54,184 nt of DNA from Verrucomicrobiaceae bacterium (GTDB lineage: Bacteria; Verrucomicrobiota; Verrucomicrobiia; Verrucomicrobiales; Verrucomicrobiaceae): the NCBI GenBank assembly GCA_016795365.1, contig JAEUHN010000014.1, forward strand, positions 1 through 54,184, given 5' to 3'. A program made the translations under genes and the position numbers. The notes under the pieces were generated by a model, which saw only the letters and a program-made list of their open reading frames with translations, was not told the origin of the DNA and did not search any database. Below, one piece after another: positions 8,440 to 15,854 of this stretch; position 1 is the stretch's first letter; every line of letters begins with the position of its first letter.

Positions 8440-9360
8440 GTGTCTGTTCCGCATTGTTTCTCGTTCTCCGATCTGGATTCCTTCCCCGCGTTGTCGCCCC
8501 CTGCGAAGCTGGCAGTGATTGGTGATCCGATCGCCCATTCGAAGTCGCCACAGATGCACAATCCAGCACTCCGGCACTGCGGTATTGATGCCCAGTATGT
8601 GCGGGTGCAAGTGCCTGTAGGTTCCGTGGGTGAGGCGCTGCGCAAGTTTGCCAAGGCAGGCTTCATCGGCATCAACGTGACCATTCCGCACAAGTTCGAA
8701 GCCCTGGATGCGGTTGATGAAGTGGATCCACTCGCGCGCACCCTCGGAGCGGTGAACACGGTGCAAGTGAAGGACGGCAGGTTGTTAGGCTACAACAGCG
8801 ATGGGCCTGGATTCCTGGCTGCGGTTGACGAAGCATTTGGCGTTTCTGTTTCTTCCCTGAGAGTTGCCATTTTAGGGGCTTTTGGAGGTGCAGGAAATGC
8901 CGTTGCAATGCAGTGTGCTATCGAAGGGTGCCAAAAACTCGTGCTCGTTAATCGCAGTGTTTCGCGGCAATTGGAAGTGGCTGCCAATCTAGCTGAATAC
9001 GCGCCGTCCATTAAGCCGACATTTTTGATTGGAGCTGACTGGAATGGTGCCCGGATCGCTGCCGAACTGAACGAGGTCGATCTCATCGTCAACGGCACCT
9101 CCCTTGGCATGAAACCTGAGGACGCCCCTCTGTTGCCTGCGGGCTCGTTGTTGTCCCGGCATTTGGTGTTCGACATGGTGTATCGCGCCGGTGGCCAGCT
9201 GACGCAGTTGGGCACACTGGCTCGTCAGGCGGGAGCCTCCTATGTGGACGGTGTGACGCTGCTGCTGCACCAGGGAGCCATTTCGTTCGAGCACTGGTTT
9301 GATCGCCCTGCGCCGCTCGATGTGATGCGTGCTGGACTCCAGGAAGCGCTTTGTGCATAG
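8440..9360 (+). CDS. aroE: Shikimate dehydrogenase
   Basis: This is a 306-residue shikimate dehydrogenase, which reduces 3-dehydroshikimate to shikimate with NADPH in aromatic amino acid biosynthesis. Substrate-binding motifs are intact: GDPIAHSKSPQMHN near residue 30, NVTIPHK with the catalytic Lys at 85, and GYNSDGPGF with the catalytic Asp at 121. The NADP-binding part has AILGAFGGAGNA (usually GAGGA), followed by VLVNRSVSR. The start is a GTG at 8440; the first 25 residues precede the conserved fold and no Shine-Dalgarno sequence is apparent, so a later start remains possible. It lies 40 bp after the TIM-barrel gene on the same strand. Confidence 0.93.
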   Translation: MSVPHCFSFSDLDSFPALSPPAKLAVIGDPIAHSKSPQMHNPALRHCGIDAQYVRVQVPVGSVGEALRKFAKAGFIGINVTIPHKFEALDAVDEVDPLARTLGAVNTVQVKDGRLLGYNSDGPGFLAAVDEAFGVSVSSLRVAILGAFGGAGNAVAMQCAIEGCQKLVLVNRSVSRQLEVAANLAEYAPSIKPTFLIGADWNGARIAAELNEVDLIVNGTSLGMKPEDAPLLPAGSLLSRHLVFDMVYRAGGQLTQLGTLARQAGASYVDGVTLLLHQGAISFEHWFDRPAPLDVMRAGLQEALCA

Positions 9361-9370
9361 TCTGCCGGTC

Positions 9371-9652
9371 ATGAATTCCAGCCAGCATTTCCTCCTCAGC
9401 TTCGCCACCTCGATTTTTGTGGCACTGGCCGGATCGGTGGGTGTCATCCTCGCTCAGGACTGGCTGATCGAGCGCGACCTCCCGCCGTATATTCTGGCGC
9501 TGGTGGCGTTCATCATCCTTCACTTCACCGTGCGCTGGTATTTCTCCAACTTCGTTCGCGTGAAGTGCCCTTACGGTTGCGGCCAAAAGGCACTGCCGAT
9601 TCGCGGTCGCTCGGATCGGTTCCGCTGCGAGTCCTGTGGTCAGGACTTCTGA
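9371..9652 (+). CDS. Small membrane protein with C-terminal zinc ribbon
   Basis: The ATG at 9371 (MNSSQHFLL) gives 93 residues and lies 10 bp after aroE; the frame extends upstream into aroE but the extra codons look non-native. Two hydrophobic stretches (about residues 7-28 and 37-56) should span the membrane. They are followed by a compact four-cysteine site, CPYGC then CESC, of zinc-ribbon or rubredoxin-knuckle type. Function is not recognised. Its stop region overlaps the end of the convergent hslO gene by 13 bp, so the two transcripts must overlap. Probably cotranscribed with aroE. Confidence 0.7.
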   Translation: MNSSQHFLLSFATSIFVALAGSVGVILAQDWLIERDLPPYILALVAFIILHFTVRWYFSNFVRVKCPYGCGQKALPIRGRSDRFRCESCGQDF

Positions 9653-10443
9653 GGCTGGCGCACGAACCACTCGTCGAAGTGGTTACGTGGGGCCCGGAAC
9701 ACGGCGGCGCAGCGAGGGCAGGTGATCACTGCCACGCCGTCGCCAAAGATGTGGTCAATGTCATCCGCCGGCAGCCGCGAGATGAGCGGATACAGACGGT
9801 CGATCGAGCAGCCGCATTCGAACACAAACCCACGCGTCTCGAGCAGCGTGAGATGCTCGGTTTGCTCCAGTGTAAGAACGGATTCAAATGACAAGGCCGA
9901 GAGCCACTCTTCGTCACAATCCGGCTCCGCGGAGATCATGATGAACTCCTCATCCTCCGCGCGGAAGATGCGGGTCAGTCGCTGCTCGCTCTGCGTGTAA
10001 AACTGCTCCACGGCACTGATCAAATCATTGCCCTCAAACTCCACCATGCTCTGCCGGGGCTGATGATGAGGGCGCGTGAGCTGAGCGATGAACATGTTCT
10101 TCCCACTGTCGCGCACATCCTCGGTGAAGATGCGCCCCGTCACCCGTCCCGGACGATTCGTTGCCGTGGCAAAGAAATTCGCGAGCGGCGAGTGCTGGTT
10201 CACCGTCCATGCCACGGTCTCGTCTTGAGGCCGCGAACACGCATGCAGCGTCACGGCAGCCAGCAGGTCCTTCATCGGTTCATCAAGGGCAGGACGTTGT
10301 GGGATGCTGTGCTGCATCAGATGGAGGTAGTAGTCCATGTAGAGCGGTGAAAAGTGTCCCCGCACCAGCAGTGCGTTCCTCTGCCGCACATAGAATGCGC
10401 GCACTTCCACCAGGGACGAATCCTCCTGCAACATCTGACTCAT
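9640..10443 (-). CDS. hslO: Hsp33 redox-regulated chaperone
   Basis: This 267-residue protein carries the Hsp33 C-terminal zinc switch: CGC followed after 29 residues by CPRC, which fits the family pattern CXC-X27-32-CXXC. Under oxidative and heat stress these cysteines form disulfides, zinc is released and the dimeric holdase becomes active against protein aggregation in the cytoplasm. The N-terminal substrate-binding domain is recognisable in TNRPGRVTGRIFTEDVRD and related segments. Length is slightly below the typical 290. It is divergent from a cytochrome-type lipoprotein gene (122-bp gap) and convergent with the small zinc-ribbon gene. Confidence 0.88.
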   Translation of the reverse strand: MSQMLQEDSSLVEVRAFYVRQRNALLVRGHFSPLYMDYYLHLMQHSIPQRPALDEPMKDLLAAVTLHACSRPQDETVAWTVNQHSPLANFFATATNRPGRVTGRIFTEDVRDSGKNMFIAQLTRPHHQPRQSMVEFEGNDLISAVEQFYTQSEQRLTRIFRAEDEEFIMISAEPDCDEEWLSALSFESVLTLEQTEHLTLLETRGFVFECGCSIDRLYPLISRLPADDIDHIFGDGVAVITCPRCAAVFRAPRNHFDEWFVRQPQKS

Positions 10444-10565
10444 GAGCGCAGGATAGACACCGTGGATCGTGATGCGGCAACCAGGAATTCAGCCATCCGT
10501 GCCGCCATGCAGAGCACGGCACTCTTTTGGCTGCAAAGCATGGCGCTCTGGTTTAGCATCATACC

Positions 10566-10997
10566 ATGAAGACCCGCTTCACCCTCGCCCTTGGTGCCAT
10601 TGCATTCTCCGCCCTCGTCGCCTGCCAGACCTCGCCCTCGACCAGCGGAGAGCACTACTTCACGGCGAATGTGAAACCCATCCTCGAGCAGCACTGCCTC
10701 CGCTGCCACACCGGTGCGCATCCGCCTGCGGGCTTGAACCTCACCACGCGCGATAGCGCCATGGCCTCCAGGCACCGTCTTGGAAAGACCTTCATCGCTC
10801 CCGGACAGCCCGATGCCAGCCTCCTGCTCACCGCCATTTCACGCAATGGCTCACACCCCCAGATGATGCCCCGCGCCACCCTCAGCCTCACTGACGACCA
10901 GATTGGAACCCTGCGCGAATGGATCGAAGACGGAGCCACCTGGCCCACGGGTGAAGCTGGGCGACTCCATCACGTCAGCACCAGCGAGAACCGCTGA
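10566..10997 (+). CDS. Lipoprotein with planctomycete-type cytochrome c domain
   Basis: The 143-residue product begins with a lipoprotein signal ending in the lipobox LVAC (Cys20), so it should be lipid-anchored outside the inner membrane. The rest is a small PSCyt1-type (PF07635) cytochrome domain: YFTANVKPILEQHCLRCHTG supplies the CXXCH heme motif, followed by the typical APGQPDASLL, MMPRATLSLTDDQI and LREWIEDGATWP. It probably carries a covalently bound heme and transfers electrons. The family is usually fused to DUF1549/DUF1553 domains; here it stands alone. It is followed 60 bp later by a DUF1080 gene on the same strand. Confidence 0.85.
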   Translation: MKTRFTLALGAIAFSALVACQTSPSTSGEHYFTANVKPILEQHCLRCHTGAHPPAGLNLTTRDSAMASRHRLGKTFIAPGQPDASLLLTAISRNGSHPQMMPRATLSLTDDQIGTLREWIEDGATWPTGEAGRLHHVSTSENR

Positions 10998-11057
10998 TCG
11001 GGCACGCTCCATCGGTTGCTGGACAAGCTCATCCCTCGCATGTAGAAGCGCCGCCTC

Positions 11058-11756
11058 ATGAAATCGGCACTCTGCACCCTGTTGGCGCTCACCAGCCTGA
11101 TCGCGGCCACCCCGCTCAAGGCTGAGGACGGTTGGATCTCAATGTTCAATGGCAAGGACCTCACCGGCTGGAAGTCCAACGAAGAAGTCCCCGGCGTGTT
11201 CACCGTGGAGAATGGCGAACTTAAGGTCAGCGGCGGCCGAGCCCACCTTTTCTACATGGGCACTGATGGTGCCGCCAAGTTCAAGAACTTCGAAGTGAAA
11301 GCCAAGGTGAAGACCACCCCCGGCTCGAACTCCGGCTTCTACTTCCACACGGAATATCAGGACAAGAACTGGCCCGACAAAGGCTTCGAGTGTCAGGTCA
11401 ACAGCACCCACACCGACCCCAAGAAAACCGGCAGCCTCTATGGCGTGGTCAACATCCTCGCCCTCGCTCCCGGCCAAGCCGAACCCCAAGGCGGCAAGCA
11501 CATCAAGGTGGACAAAGCCCCCAGCACCGACGGCGAATGGTTCGACTACCATATCACGGTCAAAGGCAACGTCATCACACTTCAAGTGAACGGCCAGACC
11601 ACCGTCGAGTGGACCCAGCCCGAGGGCTTCGATCCCGCCAAGGAACTCAAAAACATGCCCGGCCGCAAGCTCGGCGAAGGCACCTTCGCCATCCAGGGTC
11701 ACGACCCCAAGAGCACCACCTTCTACAAGGACCTCTTCGTCAAGTCCTTGCCTTAA
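11058..11756 (+). CDS. Secreted DUF1080 (3-keto-disaccharide hydrolase-type) protein
   Basis: The 232-residue protein has a signal peptide (MKSALCTLLALTSLIAATPLKA) and one DUF1080 domain (PF06439), a concanavalin-like beta-sandwich; hallmark segments are GWISMFNGKDLTGWK, NGELKVSGG, NSGFYFHTEYQ and KSTTFYKDLFVK. Members characterised so far hydrolyse 3-keto-glucosides or bind carbohydrates outside the cytoplasm. The family is greatly expanded in Verrucomicrobiota and Planctomycetota. Transcription should end at the strong hairpin terminator 35 bp downstream. Confidence 0.9.
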   Translation: MKSALCTLLALTSLIAATPLKAEDGWISMFNGKDLTGWKSNEEVPGVFTVENGELKVSGGRAHLFYMGTDGAAKFKNFEVKAKVKTTPGSNSGFYFHTEYQDKNWPDKGFECQVNSTHTDPKKTGSLYGVVNILALAPGQAEPQGGKHIKVDKAPSTDGEWFDYHITVKGNVITLQVNGQTTVEWTQPEGFDPAKELKNMPGRKLGEGTFAIQGHDPKSTTFYKDLFVKSLP

Positions 11757-11790
11757 TCCCCAAGGCCCCTCGCATCGTCTTCAAGACGCC

Positions 11791-11820
11791 AGCCCGATCC
11801 CGAAATGGATCGGGCTTTTT
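11791..11820 (+). terminator. Rho-independent terminator after the DUF1080 gene
   Basis: A perfect 10-bp stem, AGCCCGATCC paired with GGATCGGGCT around a 6-nt loop, runs directly into a T-tract. It lies 34 bp past the DUF1080 stop and before tRNA-Phe. It is the clearest intrinsic terminator in the window. Confidence 0.9.
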
Positions 11821-11846
11821 GTTGTGCAGAAGAAAGCAAAATCCCC

Positions 11847-11877
11847 TTGCGCAAAGAGATGCACTCGCCACTATGCG
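11847..11877 (+). promoter_or_regulatory. Possible promoter for tRNA-Phe
   Basis: TTGCGC at 11847-11852 and TATGCG at 11872-11877 are separated by 19 bp and end 22 bp before the tRNA. The match to sigma-70 boxes is partial and the spacing is long, so this is a weak candidate. Confidence 0.3.
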
Positions 11878-11899
11878 CGCCCTGTCCAGCGGCGACAAT

Positions 11900-11975
11900 G
11901 GCTTGGTAGCTCAGTCGGTAGAGCAGAGGATTGAAAATCCTCGTGTCGGCGGTTCGATTCCGTCCCAAGCCACCA
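11900..11975 (+). tRNA. tRNA-Phe (anticodon GAA)
   Basis: A complete 76-nt cloverleaf: acceptor GGCTTGG pairs with CCAAGCC, the anticodon arm is GAGGA-TTGAAAA-TCCTC with GAA at 11933-11935, the T arm contains GGTTCGATTCC, and the discriminator A is followed by an encoded CCA. The apparent small proteins reading across it are artefacts. Confidence 0.97.
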
Positions 11976-12013
11976 CTTCAAAATTCAGATGGTGGTGATG
12001 AGTGATCGGATCA

Positions 12014-12232
12014 CGTGGATTGTGGTGCACAAGCGAGCGTGGTATCGGCATCATGAACGATTTCAATGATGTCGAGGTAGGGAGCCCGGTCGTTGAAAAG
12101 CAAGGACCGTTGCACCCACTCCTTACCGCTGCGTGGTGCTGATGAGTGTGCTTTACGATCATCCTGATGAAGGTGCGGCGGCTCGGGAATGGACCGTGTT
12201 TCGTGCTCGAGGATTCTCTCGATTCGAACGCT
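12014..12232 (-). pseudogene. Protein-like open frame without a start codon, probable gene remnant
   Basis: The 300-bp stretch between tRNA-Phe and the YpsA-like gene holds no intact gene. On the minus strand a 73-codon frame is open between a TAG at 12233-12235 and a TGA at 12011-12013. Its translation looks protein-like in the second half (EWVQRSLLFNDRAPYLDIIE), but there is no ATG; only a GTG in its middle could start it. I read it as the decayed end of a gene or a repeat-derived fragment beside the tRNA. No family is recognised. Confidence 0.35.
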
Positions 12233-12276
12233 CTAGTGGTTGGCTTCCTCGTGGCGAGGGTGCCGTGGGTTCTCCT

Positions 12277-12759
12277 TTATGGCTCCGCTCGGGACCTGGC
12301 GCCGATCAGGCTCGTCACCATCTCATACGTGTAGCGGTAGGCGTCGGGTTGCTTGCTGGCACGGGGACCGGCGATGTTGAGGCGGTGGATGGTGTGCTGG
12401 TGCACGAACCTAGCGAGGGCGATAGCGGCGCAGTCGGGTGGAACTTCGGAGGCGTCGATGAGCTTGTAGCGTTTCTTGAGCCGAAGGCATTGCACGAGGG
12501 TGTTCTCAGTGCCGCCTTCGAGGTCGCTGAAATACACGATCGCGGTAGCGTCGCTGTCTTCGATGTTCTTCACCATGCGCTGCTTGTAGCCTGCGCCAGG
12601 GAGGGGCTGCACGGGATAGTGCGATGGAATGGGACCGGCCTCGTTATTGCGTTGATCGGGAACCCATCCGCCACAGGGAATGCCTGCGGCCAGCGCGGCG
12701 TCGAGGGCGGCAATGTCGGCTCCGGTTTGAGCGCCTGAGATGATGGTGAGGGGTTCCAT
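12277..12759 (-). CDS. YpsA/SLOG-type putative molybdenum carrier-like protein
   Basis: From the ATG at 12759 the protein has 160 residues and begins MEPLTIISGAQTGADIAALD. The GAQTGAD nucleotide-binding loop, GGWVPDQRNNEAGPIP, SDATAIVYFSDLEGGTENT and the C-terminal helices fit the circularly permuted YpsA SLOG family (PF12694), often annotated as putative molybdenum carrier. SLOG proteins bind nucleotides or nucleotide-derived ligands; the cellular role is unproven. It is divergent from the aldo/keto reductase gene with a 168-bp gap. Confidence 0.85.
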   Translation of the reverse strand: MEPLTIISGAQTGADIAALDAALAAGIPCGGWVPDQRNNEAGPIPSHYPVQPLPGAGYKQRMVKNIEDSDATAIVYFSDLEGGTENTLVQCLRLKKRYKLIDASEVPPDCAAIALARFVHQHTIHRLNIAGPRASKQPDAYRYTYEMVTSLIGARSRAEP

Positions 12760-12927
12760 GGTCATGCACATCATGCGAAGCTGTGGCCTTTGGGCGAGCA
12801 CCTTCTCATGGCATGGCGCTCAGCCCTTAGTGAAGGTGAAGTCGAGCTGGCGCTGAGGAACGATGGAAGCGGTTGGGTCATTCGACTGGTGGTTTGACTC
12901 GCCGTGTTCTCCGTTCATGTGTCGGGC

Positions 12928-13968
12928 ATGAAGCGAAAAAGACTTGGGCGTAGTGGACTGGTGGTGACGGACATCTGCATGGGCACGATGACGTTTGGAT
13001 TGCAGGCGGATGAGAAGACGTCGTTTGCGATCATGGACCGGGCGGTGGAGGCGGGTATCGACTTCTTCGACACGGCGGAGATGTATCCGGTGCCTCCCAG
13101 CGCTGAGAAGTTTGGCATCACGGAGGATATCGTGGGGCGTTGGCTGCAGTCGGTTGATCGAGAGAAACTGATCATTGCTACCAAGGTGACGGGTCCAGGG
13201 CACGGTTGGTTTCGTCCACCGGTTCGTGAGGGATTCACGTATCTGGATCGGCGGGCGATCCACAAGTCCTGCGAGGACAGCCTGCGGCGTTTGCAGACGG
13301 ATTATATCGACTTGTATCAGACTCACTGGCCAGATCACGGGATGCGTCAGGAAGACACCCTGGAGGCGCTGACGGAGTTGGTGGATCAAGGTAAGGTGCG
13401 AGCCATCGGATGCAGCAATGAGACGTCGTGGGGGCTGATGAAGAACCTGTGGGAGGCCGAGAAGCACGGGCTGAAGCGCTTCGACACCGTGCAGAACAAC
13501 TTTTCGCTCATCAATCGTCGCTGCGAGAGTGAACTGGCGCAGGTGTGCCGCATGGAAGGTGTGAGTCTGCTGCCTTACTCGCCGCTGGGTGGAGGAGTGC
13601 TGACGGGCAAATACAACGATGGAGCACTGCCCAAGGGAGCGCGTTTCAGCGAATACATGGTGACGGGCAATGATCGCCAGAAGCGGATGGCGCGGAGGTT
13701 CCTCAATGATCGGACGATCGAGACCACGAAGCGCCTGCAAGTTATCGCGGCCGATCTTGGCATTACGGTCACGGCGCTTGCCGTGGCGTGGAGCAAGCAA
13801 CATGACTTCGTGGCCAGCACCATCATTGGCGCGACCACCCTAGAGCAGCTCGAGGAGAGTCTGAAAGCCGTCGATCTGGTGCTCGACGATGAGACGCTTC
13901 GCCGCATCACCGAAATCGACGAAGCGATCCCCAATCCGATGACCGAGGATGGCTTGCGCCGACTGTAA
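12928..13968 (+). CDS. tas: Tas-like NADP(H)-dependent aldo/keto reductase
   Basis: The 346-residue protein from the ATG at 12928 has the full aldo/keto reductase tetrad: Asp48 and Tyr53 in [12 protein letters not shown], Lys86 in LIIATKV and His133 in LYQTHWP. The distinctive AEMYPVPP segment, [15 protein letters not shown] and SNETSWG closely resemble E. coli Tas as I remember it. It should be a cytoplasmic beta-barrel oxidoreductase using NADPH; the physiological substrate is not known. It is convergent with the sulfatase gene (27-bp gap). Confidence 0.9.
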   Translation: MKRKRLGRSGLVVTDICMGTMTFGLQADEKTSFAIMDRAVEAGIDFFDTAEMYPVPPSAEKFGITEDIVGRWLQSVDREKLIIATKVTGPGHGWFRPPVREGFTYLDRRAIHKSCEDSLRRLQTDYIDLYQTHWPDHGMRQEDTLEALTELVDQGKVRAIGCSNETSWGLMKNLWEAEKHGLKRFDTVQNNFSLINRRCESELAQVCRMEGVSLLPYSPLGGGVLTGKYNDGALPKGARFSEYMVTGNDRQKRMARRFLNDRTIETTKRLQVIAADLGITVTALAVAWSKQHDFVASTIIGATTLEQLEESLKAVDLVLDDETLRRITEIDEAIPNPMTEDGLRRL

Positions 13969-13995
13969 AGAGTCAATCGCAGGCTCGCACGTGCT

Positions 13996-15528
13996 CTACT
14001 TCTTCTCCGCATCCAAAACGGCGAAGGGGAACACGCTGGATGGTTTGTGCTGCTCCTTCATGAGCGCTGTCAGCTTGGCCACGACCTCGGGATTCTGACT
14101 GGCTACGTTCTTCTCCTCGTGCGGGTCAGTGCCGATATCGAAGAGTTCGATGGAGGGCTTGGCACCTTTGGCCTTCTTGCCGCCAGCGAGGCCCCGGTGG
14201 ATGAGTTTCCAGTTGCCCACACGGATGCACCGCTGGCCGGTGTAGGAGGGGAACTCACGGAAGAGGAACGGGCGCTCAGGCTGGGCTTCGCCACGAAGGG
14301 TGGGGGCGAAGCTGATGCCATCGATGTCGGACGGGATCTTGTCCTTCTGGCCTGTGAGATCGAGCAGGGTGGGGAGCCAGTCTTCAAATCCCGTCACACG
14401 ATCCGAGGTGATGCCGGGCTTGATCTTGCCTGACCAACGAACGATCCCCGGCACTCGAAAGCCGCCTTCGTAGAGCGTGCCCTTGCCATTGCGGAGACCG
14501 CCTGCGGAATTGAAGAAGATGGCGTCGGTGCCGGCCAGACCTTGGTGCTCGCCATTGAGTGGTCCGTTGTCGCTGGTGAAGACAAAGATGGTGCGCTCGT
14601 CGAGGCCCAGCTCTTTAATCAATGCCATCATCTGTCCGATCTCGCGGTCCATGCGCGTGATCATGGCGGCGTATGCGGCCTTCGGCTTGAAGTGCGGGAT
14701 GTAGCCTTTGCCGCCGGTGTAGGGCGGATCGTCCCAGAGGCCTTCGTATTCTTTGAGAGAATCGTCGGGCACCTGAAGGGCGACGTGCGGAACCGTTGTG
14801 GGCCAGTAGAGAAAGAAGGGGTTGTCCTTATTGGCGCGAACGAAGTGCCGGGCTTGTTCAGCGATGAGGTCGGCGGAGTATTCGCTGCCTTGAAAGCGCT
14901 TGTAGGTCTCGGCTTTGTTCGGGTCTTCGCCGGGCTTCAGGCTGTCGTGAGCCGGAAACGAAGGATTGTTGAGGTTGATGGTCTTGTCGTTGTCCCACAA
15001 ATAAACGGGGTAGAAGTTGTGGGCCACGCTTTGGCAGTTGTAGCCGAACCAACGTTGGAATCCTTGCTTGAGCGGGGAGCCATCTGATTGTGGTCCGCCG
15101 AGACCCCATTTACCAAAGCCTCCGGTCGCATAGCCAGCAGACGTGAGTGCTTCGGCCATGGTGAGAGTCTCCGCCTTGATCGGTTCCTGGCCTTCCGTCT
15201 CGGGAATACCGCCAGACGACTTGGCGCTCTTGCTGGCCATGCCACGGTTGTCGCGGATGTCGGCATGGCCGGGATGCTTGCCGGTCATGAGGACGCATCG
15301 CGAGGGAGCGCAGACGGCGTTACCGGAGTAGTGCTGCGTGAACCGAAGTCCCTCAGCGGCCATGCGGTCGAGATGGGGTGTGCGGATCTTGGTCTGCCCG
15401 TAGCACCCCAAGTCGCCCCAGCCAAGGTCGTCCGCGATGATGAAGACGATGTTGGGAGGGGGGGCTGCCTTGAGCCAGACGGGCCCGGCGATCAACGTGA
15501 GTGCGAACGAGAAGAGTAGGTGCTTCAT
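13996..15528 (-). CDS. Secreted type I sulfatase
   Basis: I place the start at 15528 because MKHLLFSFALTLIAGPVWLKA is a signal peptide and the fold begins right after it (PPPNIVFIIADDLGWGDLG); 77 upstream codons are open but atypical. The 510-residue protein has the metal-binding Asp pair (33-34) and the formylglycine motif CAPSR with Cys73, then MTGKHPGH. Cys73 must be converted to formylglycine by a sulfatase-modifying enzyme encoded elsewhere. It hydrolyses a sulfate ester, probably on a polysaccharide, in the periplasm or outside the cell. Sulfatases are abundant in this phylum. Confidence 0.92.
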   Translation of the reverse strand: MKHLLFSFALTLIAGPVWLKAAPPPNIVFIIADDLGWGDLGCYGQTKIRTPHLDRMAAEGLRFTQHYSGNAVCAPSRCVLMTGKHPGHADIRDNRGMASKSAKSSGGIPETEGQEPIKAETLTMAEALTSAGYATGGFGKWGLGGPQSDGSPLKQGFQRWFGYNCQSVAHNFYPVYLWDNDKTINLNNPSFPAHDSLKPGEDPNKAETYKRFQGSEYSADLIAEQARHFVRANKDNPFFLYWPTTVPHVALQVPDDSLKEYEGLWDDPPYTGGKGYIPHFKPKAAYAAMITRMDREIGQMMALIKELGLDERTIFVFTSDNGPLNGEHQGLAGTDAIFFNSAGGLRNGKGTLYEGGFRVPGIVRWSGKIKPGITSDRVTGFEDWLPTLLDLTGQKDKIPSDIDGISFAPTLRGEAQPERPFLFREFPSYTGQRCIRVGNWKLIHRGLAGGKKAKGAKPSIELFDIGTDPHEEKNVASQNPEVVAKLTALMKEQHKPSSVFPFAVLDAEKK

Positions 15529-15854
15529 GTTTGGACCTGCGACAACGAAGGTCAGTTGGTTGGACATACGCCGAAATGCGGTTGGGGAGCGTTTGGTCCT
15601 CCAGTGGCGTTGCGGGGGGCGGCTGCCCGGACAGAAATTCGATGCGAAATGGCTAGCTGGGAGCGCTGGAGAGTTTGGCCTTGAATCAGCAGCATTCACA
15701 AGAACGAGCGTGAATTCGATAATATCCAAAGAAAACCCTGAGTTTTTGCAAAATTGCATTGCATTTTTAGAATTGTTGTCAAAAATGAGTCAACTTAACC
15801 GATAAATGAGAGTCTTCTGGCGTCCGTGCGCCCAACGGTTCTCTCCACGTTCCT
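15529..15854. promoter_or_regulatory. Divergent intergenic region between sulfatase and kinase-like gene
   Basis: No gene is seen here. The half near the kinase-like gene (about 15715-15810) is clearly AT-rich against a GC-rich background and is the likely promoter region. TTGTCA at 15776-15781 and ATAAAT at 15802-15807 resemble sigma-70 boxes but are 20 bp apart, so the exact promoter is uncertain. Confidence 0.35.

Noticed and set aside
11911..12162. 83-residue minus-strand frame ending in a tRNA-derived peptide
   Set aside because: Its end is the reverse reading of tRNA-Phe (GIEPPTRGFSI), a well-known annotation artefact.
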